Shown here: positions 1 to 5,350 of the stretch, piece by piece
Numbering within the stretch: the stretch's first letter is position 1
How the letters are laid out: each line of letters starts with the position of its first letter
NCBI GenBank assembly: GCA_934229395.1
Contig: CAKQDL010000069.1
Span: 1 to 5,378 of the forward strand
From: an uncultured Peptococcaceae bacterium
GTDB lineage: Bacteria > Bacillota > Peptococcia > Peptococcales > Peptococcaceae
Direction: 5' to 3'
DNA length: 5,378 nt
Translations under genes and position numbers: made by a program
The notes under the pieces: model-generated
The model's input: the letters and a program-made list of their open reading frames with translations, nothing else
What the model was told of the DNA's origin: nothing
Databases searched by the model: none

Positions 1-42
1 TTTTTGCTTTTGTTCAGCTGTATGATTAGATTTTCTGCCCAT
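1..42 (-). CDS. Partial CDS: N-terminus of a probable transposase / helix-turn-helix protein, running off the left edge
   Basis: Only 14 codons are visible, from an ATG at 42-40 to the window edge, reading MGRKSNHTAEQKQK. The basic MGRKS start followed by a T/S-x-E-Q/E-K stretch is typical of the first helix of transposase OrfA-type helix-turn-helix proteins (IS3-like and related families). That family resemblance is remembered knowledge, not a database match. A Shine-Dalgarno-like AGGGGG (56-51) lies 9 nt upstream of the ATG. The gene follows the YqhQ gene on the same strand after a 95-nt gap that contains a strong inverted repeat. If it is an insertion sequence, its upstream end should lie within 42-137. 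The fragment is too short to assign a family, and a non-mobile regulator is possible. Confidence 0.4.
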   Translation of the reverse strand, partial: MGRKSNHTAEQKQK

Positions 43-55
43 AATAAAATGCCCC

Positions 56-100
56 CTATATAGCTGTCAGTGATTTGATATTTCACTGTTTGCTATATAG
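56..100 (-). repeat. Strong inverted repeat / hairpin upstream of the partial transposase-like gene
   Basis: The arms CTATATAGC (56-64) and GCTATATAG (92-100) are perfect 9-bp complements. Inside them CAGTGA (68-73) pairs with TCACTG (83-88). The two stems are separated by a 3x3 internal loop (TGT against TTT), and the loop is TTTGATATT. Some further outward pairing is possible (51 with 105, 52 with 104, 54 with 102). On the minus strand the base of the hairpin touches the GGGGG ribosome-binding sequence of the gene starting at 42. No U-run follows, so it is not a standard Rho-independent terminator. It could be an insertion-sequence end structure, an RNA hairpin controlling translation, or an operator. 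Confidence 0.7.
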
Positions 101-137
101 AGAGCATATCAGGGGAACAACTGGAGGTCGTGCTTCT

Positions 138-1040
138 TTATTCTTTGTAATCGGGGTCGAGGGATGGGTTATTTTCTTCTAGGGCACGCACCTTTTGCAA
201 GGAATGGATGGCGACCTCTAGCATTTCCTTGTCTGGCTCGCCGGTGGTGAGCTTTTGCAGCTGCATCCCTGGCCAGGCCACAGCGCGCACCCAGGCTTTA
301 TCCATGTGCTTGCCACAATAGCGCAGCACCTCGTAGCTCACGCCGGCAATCACCGGCAGGAGCACAATGCGTGAAGCCATGCGCCAAGCAAAGCTTTCTA
401 CGCCCACCAAGGCAAAGACGAAGATAGAAATGACCATCACAATAAAGAGAAAGCTTGTGCCGCAGCGTGGATGCAAACGGGTGTGGTGCATGGCATTTTC
501 TGGTGTGAGCTCTTCCCCTGCCTCTAGGCAATGAATGGACTTGTGCTCGGCGCCGTGGTACTCAAACACACGGCGAATTTCCTTCATGCGGGTAATGAGC
601 ACCAAGTAGAGCAAGAACACTCCTACGCGCACCACGCCTTCGAAGATATTTTGCATCACACTGCCTTTTATAAAGGGCTCGCAAAAATGGGCAATCACCA
701 CAGGAAGCACGAAGAAAAGCAAAATCCCAAGACCTATAGCTACAATCATCGTGAGAGCGATTTCCATAGGGGTAAGCTCTTCCTCTTCTTCATCAGCCGC
801 CAAGGAAACATTGGTCGACCAAGTGAGGGCCTTCATACCACTCACCAAGGAATCGACCATGTTGAACACGCCACGTATAAAGGGCAGGCCCAAGGCCTTG
901 TATTTTTCTGTGAGCGTATGAAATTCTTCCACTTCCGACACAATGGTGCCGTCTTCCAAACGCGCACTCATTGCCTGATATTTTTTGCCACGCATCATAA
1001 CGCCTTCAATCAGCGCCTGACCGCCATAAGAACAAGCCAT
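138..1040 (-). CDS. yqhQ: YqhQ-like DUF1385 integral membrane protein
   Basis: This 300-residue protein carries the full set of DUF1385/YqhQ signatures. These are GGQALIEGVMMRG at 6-18, EYHGAEHKSIHCLEAGE at 160-176, HPRCGTSF at 190-197 and PGMQLQKLTTGEP at 257-269. Hydrophobic segments near 94-118, 136-150, 196-215 and 222-240 indicate about four membrane passes. An acidic run (DEEEEE, 83-88) precedes the first. The conserved His, Cys and Glu residues between the second and third segments could bind metal, but the family's function is not firmly established. Length is close to the roughly 320 residues of Bacillus YqhQ. The start is fixed by AAGGAG (1052-1047) 6 nt upstream, which overlaps the TAA of the preceding oxidoreductase, so the two are almost certainly cotranscribed. 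It is the last recognisable operon gene before the transposase-like fragment. Confidence 0.93.
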   Translation of the reverse strand: MACSYGGQALIEGVMMRGKKYQAMSARLEDGTIVSEVEEFHTLTEKYKALGLPFIRGVFNMVDSLVSGMKALTWSTNVSLAADEEEEELTPMEIALTMIVAIGLGILLFFVLPVVIAHFCEPFIKGSVMQNIFEGVVRVGVFLLYLVLITRMKEIRRVFEYHGAEHKSIHCLEAGEELTPENAMHHTRLHPRCGTSFLFIVMVISIFVFALVGVESFAWRMASRIVLLPVIAGVSYEVLRYCGKHMDKAWVRAVAWPGMQLQKLTTGEPDKEMLEVAIHSLQKVRALEENNPSLDPDYKE

Positions 1041-1051
1041 TCTTTTCTCCT

Positions 1052-3037
1052 TTATGCTTCGCTAGTGCTAGCTGTAGTATTCTTTTCCATCCAATCTGGC
1101 ACCTTAACAACGGTGTTGTCGGTGCTATTTAAATCAATGCACTGTGCAGCTGCAAGGCTTTGCGCCCCGTCTAGTGTCAAGAGGTAACTATAGAAGCGTG
1201 CGGTGAGCATGGTCACCTCGCCAGCCTTTGGTGTGGCCTCTTGGTCTTCAAAATAGGCTGCGAGCTCCTCGGTCATAATGCCGCGCTCTGTGAGTGCATT
1301 CATATAGGTGTCAAAATCATCCGCAAGCTTTTCTGCCCCTTCAAGCTCAATCATTGCGCGTGCCATGGTGCCAATGATTTGACGTGCCGGCGGATTTTCG
1401 TTGACGTAAATCTTTTCTTCTAAGGTGAAGCCTGCTTTTTTCACAGCATTGTTCACCAGGTTTTGATAACGGTTCATGGTCACGTCATCATCAAGGGCGT
1501 AATCGTTGTCATAGCCCCCATCGAGAACGCCGAGGCTACGCATCACGCGCACACCTGGATAAGCCCAATGGCTCATTACAGCCTCTTCTGTTTGGGTATG
1601 ATCAAGCTTTGCGCCTTGCTCGGTGAGCCTGGTTTGGATTTCTGTCATGAGCTCGGTGTCGTCCACCATTTCGCGTGGTGTTTTGCCGTTTTCTTTGGCT
1701 ACGGCCACAGCCACGCCGGCCGCTTCACCGCAGGCCATACCAGTTGGCACAATGCGCGCAGAGCCTGCTGCAAGAGAGGTATAGCCAGCGCTGCGACCCA
1801 CAATATAAAGGCCTTCCACGCCCTTTGGCACAATGGACTTGTAGCCCACCTCGTATTGGTCAGGATAGCCTACAACGGTGCCATAGGTTTGGGTCTTGGT
1901 TGGCTGCACGTCCACCGGATAAGAGGTGACGGCAATGGCATCGTCTTGGGCACGGTTTTCTAAGAGGTCGTCAATGGTGAGCATATATTCACACTCAATA
2001 TGACGGCTTTCGCGCACATAGAGCTCATCGGCGGTGCCAGCAAGCTGGGCGTTTTTGAAGCCCTTAAAGTTTTCTTGCAAGTATGGGATGATGCTCTCAA
2101 GCTCCTTCTTGGCACGTTCAATGCCCTCTGCACGGCTTTCTTCGTCGAGGACATCCACGTCAAAAATAAGGAGGGCGTTTACAAGCACATCGCCGTTGTC
2201 CTGCTTGGCCATGTTAAAGCCGCGCAGGCGCATGGCTTCGTCTTTGGTTTCGTAGGCGTAGCCCTCGGTGCTAAAGCCCCAAGCGGTGTTGCCACTCACA
2301 CCCATGGAGGTGGATTTGTTAAAGAGCTCGCCAATACCGCGCTTGATGGTAAGGTAGCGGCACATCTTGTCCCAATCCACACCACTCACACGAAAAACAA
2401 GGGTCACGCCCATTTCGCGGTCGCGTTCGCCAATGTCCTCGCCAGCAAAGGTGTAGGGCGCGCCAGCATCAGCTGCCACATCGCCATCAGTGGTAGCATC
2501 AATCACATAAGGTGCAGTGTAGGTGGCTTCTGTGCCATCCTCTTCGACCGTTACGCCGGTAATGGTGGTATCTTCCATCACCGCAGCCTTAAACTTGGCA
2601 TTGTAGCGCACGGTGATGTTTTCTTCTTCTGCGAGCATTTTTTGGAAAACAGTGGCCGCGTTTACAATATCAAAGCCACTGCCGCCAACAGCATCGACAA
2701 ATTCCTCGTAAATACCGCCCACAAGGGTCGTGCCGCTTCGTGTTTCAGGCACGTCGATAAAGTTAAGGGCACCTAGAGTGTAGAGCCCACCTGGTGTAGC
2801 ATCCTCGCTAAGGAGCAAGGTTTTCATGCCGTTTCTTGCTGCAGACACGGCAGCTGCAATGCCCTCTGGGTCACTGCCCATCACAATCACGTCAAACTCA
2901 GTGCTTGTTACCGCGTCGCTTTTATAGGTTGGTAGGTTTTCGGGCGCACTTGATTCATTCGCACCACTGTTGCAACCTGTTACAAAGAGCGCCACCGTTA
3001 ATAGGAGCGCCATGTATGCTTTTAGCTTTCTTTTCAT
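1052..3037 (-). CDS. Secreted FAD-dependent oxidoreductase lipoprotein with SLH-like C-terminus
   Basis: This 661-residue protein begins with a Sec/lipoprotein signal: a KRKLK n-region, a hydrophobic core at 7-18 and the lipobox VTGC with Cys22 as the lipidated residue. A low-complexity linker follows to about residue 45. The FAD_oxidored-type fold is shown by the N-terminal Rossmann strand DVIVMGSDPEG (49-59), the PGGLYTLGALNFID stretch (82-95), ATTDGDVAADAG (181-192), and the C-terminal flavin segment VGRSAGYTSLAAG through GMACGEAAG (413-441). Residues 488-537 resemble an S-layer-homology repeat (HWAY, LGVLDGGY, then VTMNRYQ), and 577-620 may be a second, more degenerate one. It probably sits on the outer face of the membrane; substrate and electron acceptor are unknown. 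The start is set by a 4-nt ATGA overlap with the racemase and AAGGA (3049-3045) 7 nt upstream. An ATG eight codons earlier lacks a ribosome site. Confidence 0.9.
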   Translation of the reverse strand: MKRKLKAYMALLLTVALFVTGCNSGANESSAPENLPTYKSDAVTSTEFDVIVMGSDPEGIAAAVSAARNGMKTLLLSEDATPGGLYTLGALNFIDVPETRSGTTLVGGIYEEFVDAVGGSGFDIVNAATVFQKMLAEEENITVRYNAKFKAAVMEDTTITGVTVEEDGTEATYTAPYVIDATTDGDVAADAGAPYTFAGEDIGERDREMGVTLVFRVSGVDWDKMCRYLTIKRGIGELFNKSTSMGVSGNTAWGFSTEGYAYETKDEAMRLRGFNMAKQDNGDVLVNALLIFDVDVLDEESRAEGIERAKKELESIIPYLQENFKGFKNAQLAGTADELYVRESRHIECEYMLTIDDLLENRAQDDAIAVTSYPVDVQPTKTQTYGTVVGYPDQYEVGYKSIVPKGVEGLYIVGRSAGYTSLAAGSARIVPTGMACGEAAGVAVAVAKENGKTPREMVDDTELMTEIQTRLTEQGAKLDHTQTEEAVMSHWAYPGVRVMRSLGVLDGGYDNDYALDDDVTMNRYQNLVNNAVKKAGFTLEEKIYVNENPPARQIIGTMARAMIELEGAEKLADDFDTYMNALTERGIMTEELAAYFEDQEATPKAGEVTMLTARFYSYLLTLDGAQSLAAAQCIDLNSTDNTVVKVPDWMEKNTTASTSEA

Positions 3038-3768
3038 ACGTCCATCCTTTTCAATAAACATTCATCTGTGTACGGTTTTCCTGAACGTCGGACAGTTTCA
3101 GAAGCGAGAACATCAATAGAATCAAGGACATCGTCGTCTGTAATAGGCAAGTCTCTTTTGATGACGCTGAGCTCTGTGCAGCCTAGGACAATCATCCCAG
3201 CCCCCTTGGCACGGAGCGCATTGGCCACTTCATCAAAAGCTTCGCGGCTTACAGGCTTGCCGGCCTTGACCAAATCGTAGATGATGTGCATGAGCTTTTC
3301 TTGGTCTTTGTCATCCAAAACCACAGCCTCAATACCAGCCTCGTGCGCATATTTTTGGTAAGTGCCAGCCACAAGGGTTCCTGTGGTGGCCAAAATACCA
3401 ATGTGCGTCATCCCTGGCTGGAGAAGCTTGGCATAGCGAATGGTTTCAGACACAATATTGACCACAGGAATGGTCAAACGAAATTGAAGCTCATCGTAAA
3501 AATAGTGGGCCGTGTTGCATGGCACCACCACAAAGTCACAGCCAGCCGCTTGCAGGCGCTGCGCGTCCTCAATCATCACAGGCAGAGGGTTTTTGTCAGA
3601 GCGCTTGGTAATAAACGCCGTGCGATCTGGAATATCACAATCGTTTAAAACCATCATATTGATATGCGCCTGGTCACAATCTGCCTTCGTCATTTCAATC
3701 ACGCGCTGCATAAAATAAACCGTTGCCATTGGCCCAATGCCACCAACAACGCCAACTGCTTGCTTCAT
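3034..3768 (-). CDS. Aspartate/glutamate racemase family protein
   Basis: This 244-residue cytoplasmic enzyme belongs to the cofactor-independent Asp/Glu racemase family. It opens with VGVVGGIGPMAT (5-16) and has the two catalytic cysteines in their usual contexts: Cys84 in VVPCNTAHYF and Cys197 in GCTELSVI. The length and the spacing of about 113 residues between the cysteines match known aspartate racemases, which use two thiols to move the alpha proton. Having two cysteines argues for Asp/Glu-type substrates, but broad-specificity amino-acid racemases are close relatives and the substrate is not proven. I start it at the ATG with AGGAG 9 nt upstream (3782-3778). An in-frame ATG ten codons earlier would lie almost on the predicted transcription start and lacks a ribosome site. 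Its TGA overlaps the ATG of the FAD lipoprotein, which suggests translational coupling. It is the first gene of the operon. Confidence 0.92.
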   Translation of the reverse strand: MKQAVGVVGGIGPMATVYFMQRVIEMTKADCDQAHINMMVLNDCDIPDRTAFITKRSDKNPLPVMIEDAQRLQAAGCDFVVVPCNTAHYFYDELQFRLTIPVVNIVSETIRYAKLLQPGMTHIGILATTGTLVAGTYQKYAHEAGIEAVVLDDKDQEKLMHIIYDLVKAGKPVSREAFDEVANALRAKGAGMIVLGCTELSVIKRDLPITDDDVLDSIDVLASETVRRSGKPYTDECLLKRMDV

Positions 3769-3777
3769 ATATCTCCA

Positions 3778-3782
3778 CTCCT
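3778..3782 (-). promoter_or_regulatory. Ribosome binding site deciding the racemase start
   Basis: AGGAG on the minus strand lies 9 nt before the ATG at 3768. It is the only good Shine-Dalgarno match near the candidate starts, and it lies downstream of the alternative ATG at 3798, so it rules out that longer form. Confidence 0.75.
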
Positions 3783-3806
3783 CTTTCATTTTGTGCATAT
3801 TGGATT

Positions 3807-3835
3807 ATTATACCCCATGCCCCAAAAGAAATAAA
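3807..3835 (-). promoter_or_regulatory. Predicted promoter P1 of the racemase-oxidoreductase-yqhQ operon
   Basis: A perfect TATAAT -10 box is read on the minus strand at 3812-3807. The hexamer 17 nt upstream (TTTATT, 3835-3830) is a poor -35, so an activator may be needed. Initiation would fall near 3800, giving a short leader of about 30 nt with the ribosome site for the start at 3768. Confidence 0.55.
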
Positions 3836-3854
3836 GCATCCAACGGACACTGTC

Positions 3855-3863
3855 ACTATAGCA
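3855..3863 (-). promoter_or_regulatory. Possible second promoter P2 (extended -10)
   Basis: On the minus strand TGCTATAGT forms an extended -10 (TG, one base, then TATAGT, 5 of 6 to consensus). No recognisable -35 is present. It lies downstream of the terminator of the preceding gene and upstream of P1, so it could add a longer transcript for the same operon. A 9-bp palindrome GACACTGTC (3846-3854) sits at its expected start site and could be an operator. Confidence 0.25.
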
Positions 3864-3896
3864 AGAGATTCTTAACACTAGCTTAAAGATTGGCGC

Positions 3897-3925
3897 AAAA
3901 AAAGGCCACCATTGGCCGTTCTTTT
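3897..3925 (-). terminator. Rho-independent terminator after the MazG-like gene
   Basis: Read on the minus strand, GGCCA (3917-3913) and TGGCC (3908-3904) form a 5-bp stem around an ATGG loop, followed at once by seven T residues (3903-3897). An upstream A-rich run (AAAAG, then AA) can extend the pairing with the T tract after one C-T mismatch. It begins only a few bases after the TGA at 3933, so it terminates the MazG-like transcript and insulates the racemase operon from it. Confidence 0.75.
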
Positions 3926-3932
3926 GTGCTTG

Positions 3933-4253
3933 TCATTCGATGATTTCTTCTAGGTAAATCATTTTGCTAAAGCCGCCGCGCTTTTCGCGCTTATCTAGGC
4001 GCATTTTGTCGAGCTCTTCGAAGGTGATGCCATTGGTTTCTGCAATGGCGTGAATAACCTCCAATACGTCAGCAAGCTCTGTCATTTCCTTTGACACCTG
4101 ATAATCGCACACTTCCTCATCGAGCTTTTCGTCTAGAGCCATGAGGATGTCTTCTTTTTCCTCTTAAATTTTTGTGACGGCATCGTCACCGTCATCCACA
4201 ATGGCTGTTGGCACCTTGTCGCGCACCAGCTTGTTTTAGAATCGTCTTACCAT
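3933..4253 (-). pseudogene. MazG-like house-cleaning NTP pyrophosphohydrolase, interrupted by two in-frame TAA codons
   Basis: From the ATG at 4253 one frame runs 107 codons to a TGA at 3933, with TAA at codon 6 (4238-4236) and codon 30 (4166-4164). The pieces read MVRRF, then NKLVRDKVPTAIVDDGDDAV.TKI, then 76 intact residues. NKLVRDKVP is the hallmark N-terminus of small all-alpha NTP pyrophosphatases that clear non-canonical nucleotides. The metal-binding acidic residues are present: Glu46 and Glu47 in KLDEEV, and Glu59 and Asp62 in ELADVLE. The conserved KREKRGGFSKMIYLEE tail is also there. Total length of about 106 residues is normal for the family. Relatives usually carry Tyr and Leu at the interrupted positions, each one base from TAA. 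The ribosome site is perfect and there is no frameshift, so the damage looks recent. The ATG at 4142 could give a 69-residue C-terminal piece, but it lacks a well-placed ribosome site. Confidence 0.8.
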
Positions 4254-4261
4254 GGGGAGCA

Positions 4262-4268
4262 CCTCCTT
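4262..4268 (-). promoter_or_regulatory. Perfect ribosome binding site of the interrupted MazG-like gene
   Basis: AAGGAGG on the minus strand lies 8 nt before the ATG at 4253. It shows that the original start was at 4253 and that translation signals have not decayed, even though the frame meets TAA after five codons. Confidence 0.8.
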
Positions 4269-4290
4269 GGTATGCAAATTTACTGATTTT

Positions 4291-4319
4291 ATTTTAGCAC
4301 AAAGCGCGTCCCTATAAAA
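4291..4319 (-). promoter_or_regulatory. Predicted promoter of the MazG-like gene
   Basis: On the minus strand TGCTAAAAT (4299-4291) is an extended -10 with 5 of 6 consensus bases. The -35 position 17 nt upstream (TTTTAT, 4319-4314) is weak. Initiation near 4284 would leave a leader of about 30 nt holding the perfect ribosome site. Confidence 0.45.
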
Positions 4320-4325
4320 ACGCCA

Positions 4326-4337
4326 CGTGTTGACACG
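4326..4337. promoter_or_regulatory. 12-bp palindrome over the -35 of the metallophosphoesterase promoter
   Basis: CGTGTTGACACG has perfect 5-bp inverted arms (CGTGT and ACACG) around TG. It covers the TTGACA box at 4330-4335 in the divergent intergenic region, so it could be a repressor operator. It is short enough to be partly a by-product of the TTGACA sequence. Confidence 0.3.
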
Positions 4338-4358
4338 AGAAATTTCCAATGCTAAAGT
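4330..4358 (+). promoter_or_regulatory. Predicted sigma-A-type promoter of the metallophosphoesterase gene
   Basis: A perfect TTGACA (4330-4335) is followed after 17 nt by TAAAGT (4353-4358), which matches 4 of 6 consensus bases and is preceded by TG one base away (4350-4351), making an extended -10. Initiation would be near 4365. That leaves a very short leader starting at the ribosome site AAGGAG (4366-4371), which is 11 nt from the ATG at 4383. Confidence 0.6.
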
Positions 4359-4382
4359 TTTAGCTAAGGAGATGAACATAAG

Positions 4383-5237
4383 ATGAAAATCGGCTTTATT
4401 GGTGATTTGCACATGGATTACAACACCCACCACAATTTTCTCGAAAGCTTCACCCAAGTATGCAACGATTTGGCCTTAGACGCCATCGTTTTTTGCGGCG
4501 ATACCACCACAGGCGCCTTTGGCTCCTTGGATTTTTACAACGCCCTTTCTAAAGAAACATCCACCAAGGTTTTAGAAATACCAGGCAACCACGAGCTCTA
4601 CTGCACAGCCGGCCGCAAAAAGGCCAACCAAAACGAATACCTCTGCTTCGATGCCCACGAATATATGGAGCTCATGCTCTCTCACCCAAGCTACAGCCTC
4701 TGCACCCATCCCCTCGTCAGCGACGAATGGGCCGTCATTGGCTCGCCGAGCTGGTACGATTATTCGCTACACAAAAAATTCTCCACCATGACCGAAAAGC
4801 AGCGCCAATTCTTTTTGCGCCGCAACCCAGAATACAAATATGTGCTAGGTAGCAGCGAAGAAACAGACGTCAACGAGCTCATCACCCAGCGTAGCCTCGC
4901 CCAAATGGAAAAGCAGCTGCAAACCATCCGCAACCGCCCAGGCGGCGAGCACTACAAAATTTGCTCCGTCATCCATATGCTGCCAATTCCAGAGCTTTAC
5001 AAAGACACCCACGTGTTTTCCACAACTGTGGCTTTTATGGGGAGCAAATACTACGCCGAGCTCTACGAAAAATACAGCGTCGACCTCTGCATCTGCGCCC
5101 ATTCCCACATCCGTATGGAAATGACCAAAAACGGCGTCCATTATGTAAATGTATCCCTGGGCCACAATTTTAAATGGAAAAATAAAGTCTCCCTCTACCA
5201 CGAAATCCTAGAAACCATGTACGTGCTAGAGATTTAA
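4383..5237 (+). CDS. Calcineurin-like metallophosphoesterase
   Basis: This 284-residue protein has no signal peptide or membrane segment and is probably cytoplasmic. It has the ordered motifs of the two-metal metallophosphoesterase superfamily: GDLH with Asp8 and His10, FCGD with Asp40 as the bridging ligand, PGNHE with Asn69 and His70, SVIHMLP with His198, and CAHSH with His240 and His242. All expected metal ligands are present, so it should be an active phosphohydrolase, but the substrate (nucleotide, phosphoprotein or phosphodiester) cannot be read from the sequence. The fourth motif, VIHMLP, departs from the common THHAP-like form. Residues 90-165 form an insert between the third and fourth motifs that may shape substrate choice. 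It is transcribed alone and divergently from the MazG-like gene, with its own promoter. AAGGAG lies 11 nt before the ATG, slightly long but the best start, since the first motif begins at residue 4. Confidence 0.88.
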   Translation: MKIGFIGDLHMDYNTHHNFLESFTQVCNDLALDAIVFCGDTTTGAFGSLDFYNALSKETSTKVLEIPGNHELYCTAGRKKANQNEYLCFDAHEYMELMLSHPSYSLCTHPLVSDEWAVIGSPSWYDYSLHKKFSTMTEKQRQFFLRRNPEYKYVLGSSEETDVNELITQRSLAQMEKQLQTIRNRPGGEHYKICSVIHMLPIPELYKDTHVFSTTVAFMGSKYYAELYEKYSVDLCICAHSHIRMEMTKNGVHYVNVSLGHNFKWKNKVSLYHEILETMYVLEI

Positions 5238-5350
5238 AAAGGGTAGTCGGGAAATAGGCATACAGCCTTCAAATGAATAAATATAGCCTTCCCCTCTGAG
5301 ATGGTGTGCTTCCCGTCAATAGAACAGTGAAATAATATAAAATTTTTATG

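Noticed and set aside
92..137. Possible minus-strand promoter (TTGTTC with TATATA) for the transposase-like gene.
   Set aside because: The boxes match poorly (about 3 and 4 of 6) with a 15-nt spacer, and the TATATA is explained by the hairpin arm.
1463..2776. Long plus-strand open frames opposite the oxidoreductase.
   Set aside because: They are His/Ala-rich antisense shadows without ribosome sites or domain motifs, opposite a clearly conserved coding frame.
3038..3061. Upstream ATG (MFIEKDGR) as the start of the oxidoreductase.
   Set aside because: It has no ribosome site and would put charged residues before a clean lipoprotein signal peptide; the ATG at 3037 has AAGGA and the ATGA overlap.
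3769..3798. Upstream ATG (MHKMKEEW) as the start of the racemase.
   Set aside because: It would lie within a few bases of the predicted transcription start and lacks a ribosome site; AGGAG precedes the ATG at 3768.
3933..4142. The 69-codon frame from the ATG at 4142 taken as a complete small gene.
   Set aside because: The same frame continues upstream through the conserved NKLVRDKVP region to an ATG with a perfect ribosome site, while the ATG at 4142 has only GAGGA about 16 nt away. It is the remainder of a longer gene.
3933..4253. Reassignment of TAA to a sense codon, as an explanation for the two stops in the MazG-like gene.
   Set aside because: The yqhQ, oxidoreductase and metallophosphoesterase genes all end in TAA at their normal family C-termini, so TAA works as a stop here.
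4236..4457. Minus-strand frame of 73 codons across the divergent promoter region, ending at the first TAA of the MazG-like gene.
   Set aside because: Its upstream part is antisense to the metallophosphoesterase start and crosses both promoters; only the last five codons belong to the real gene.
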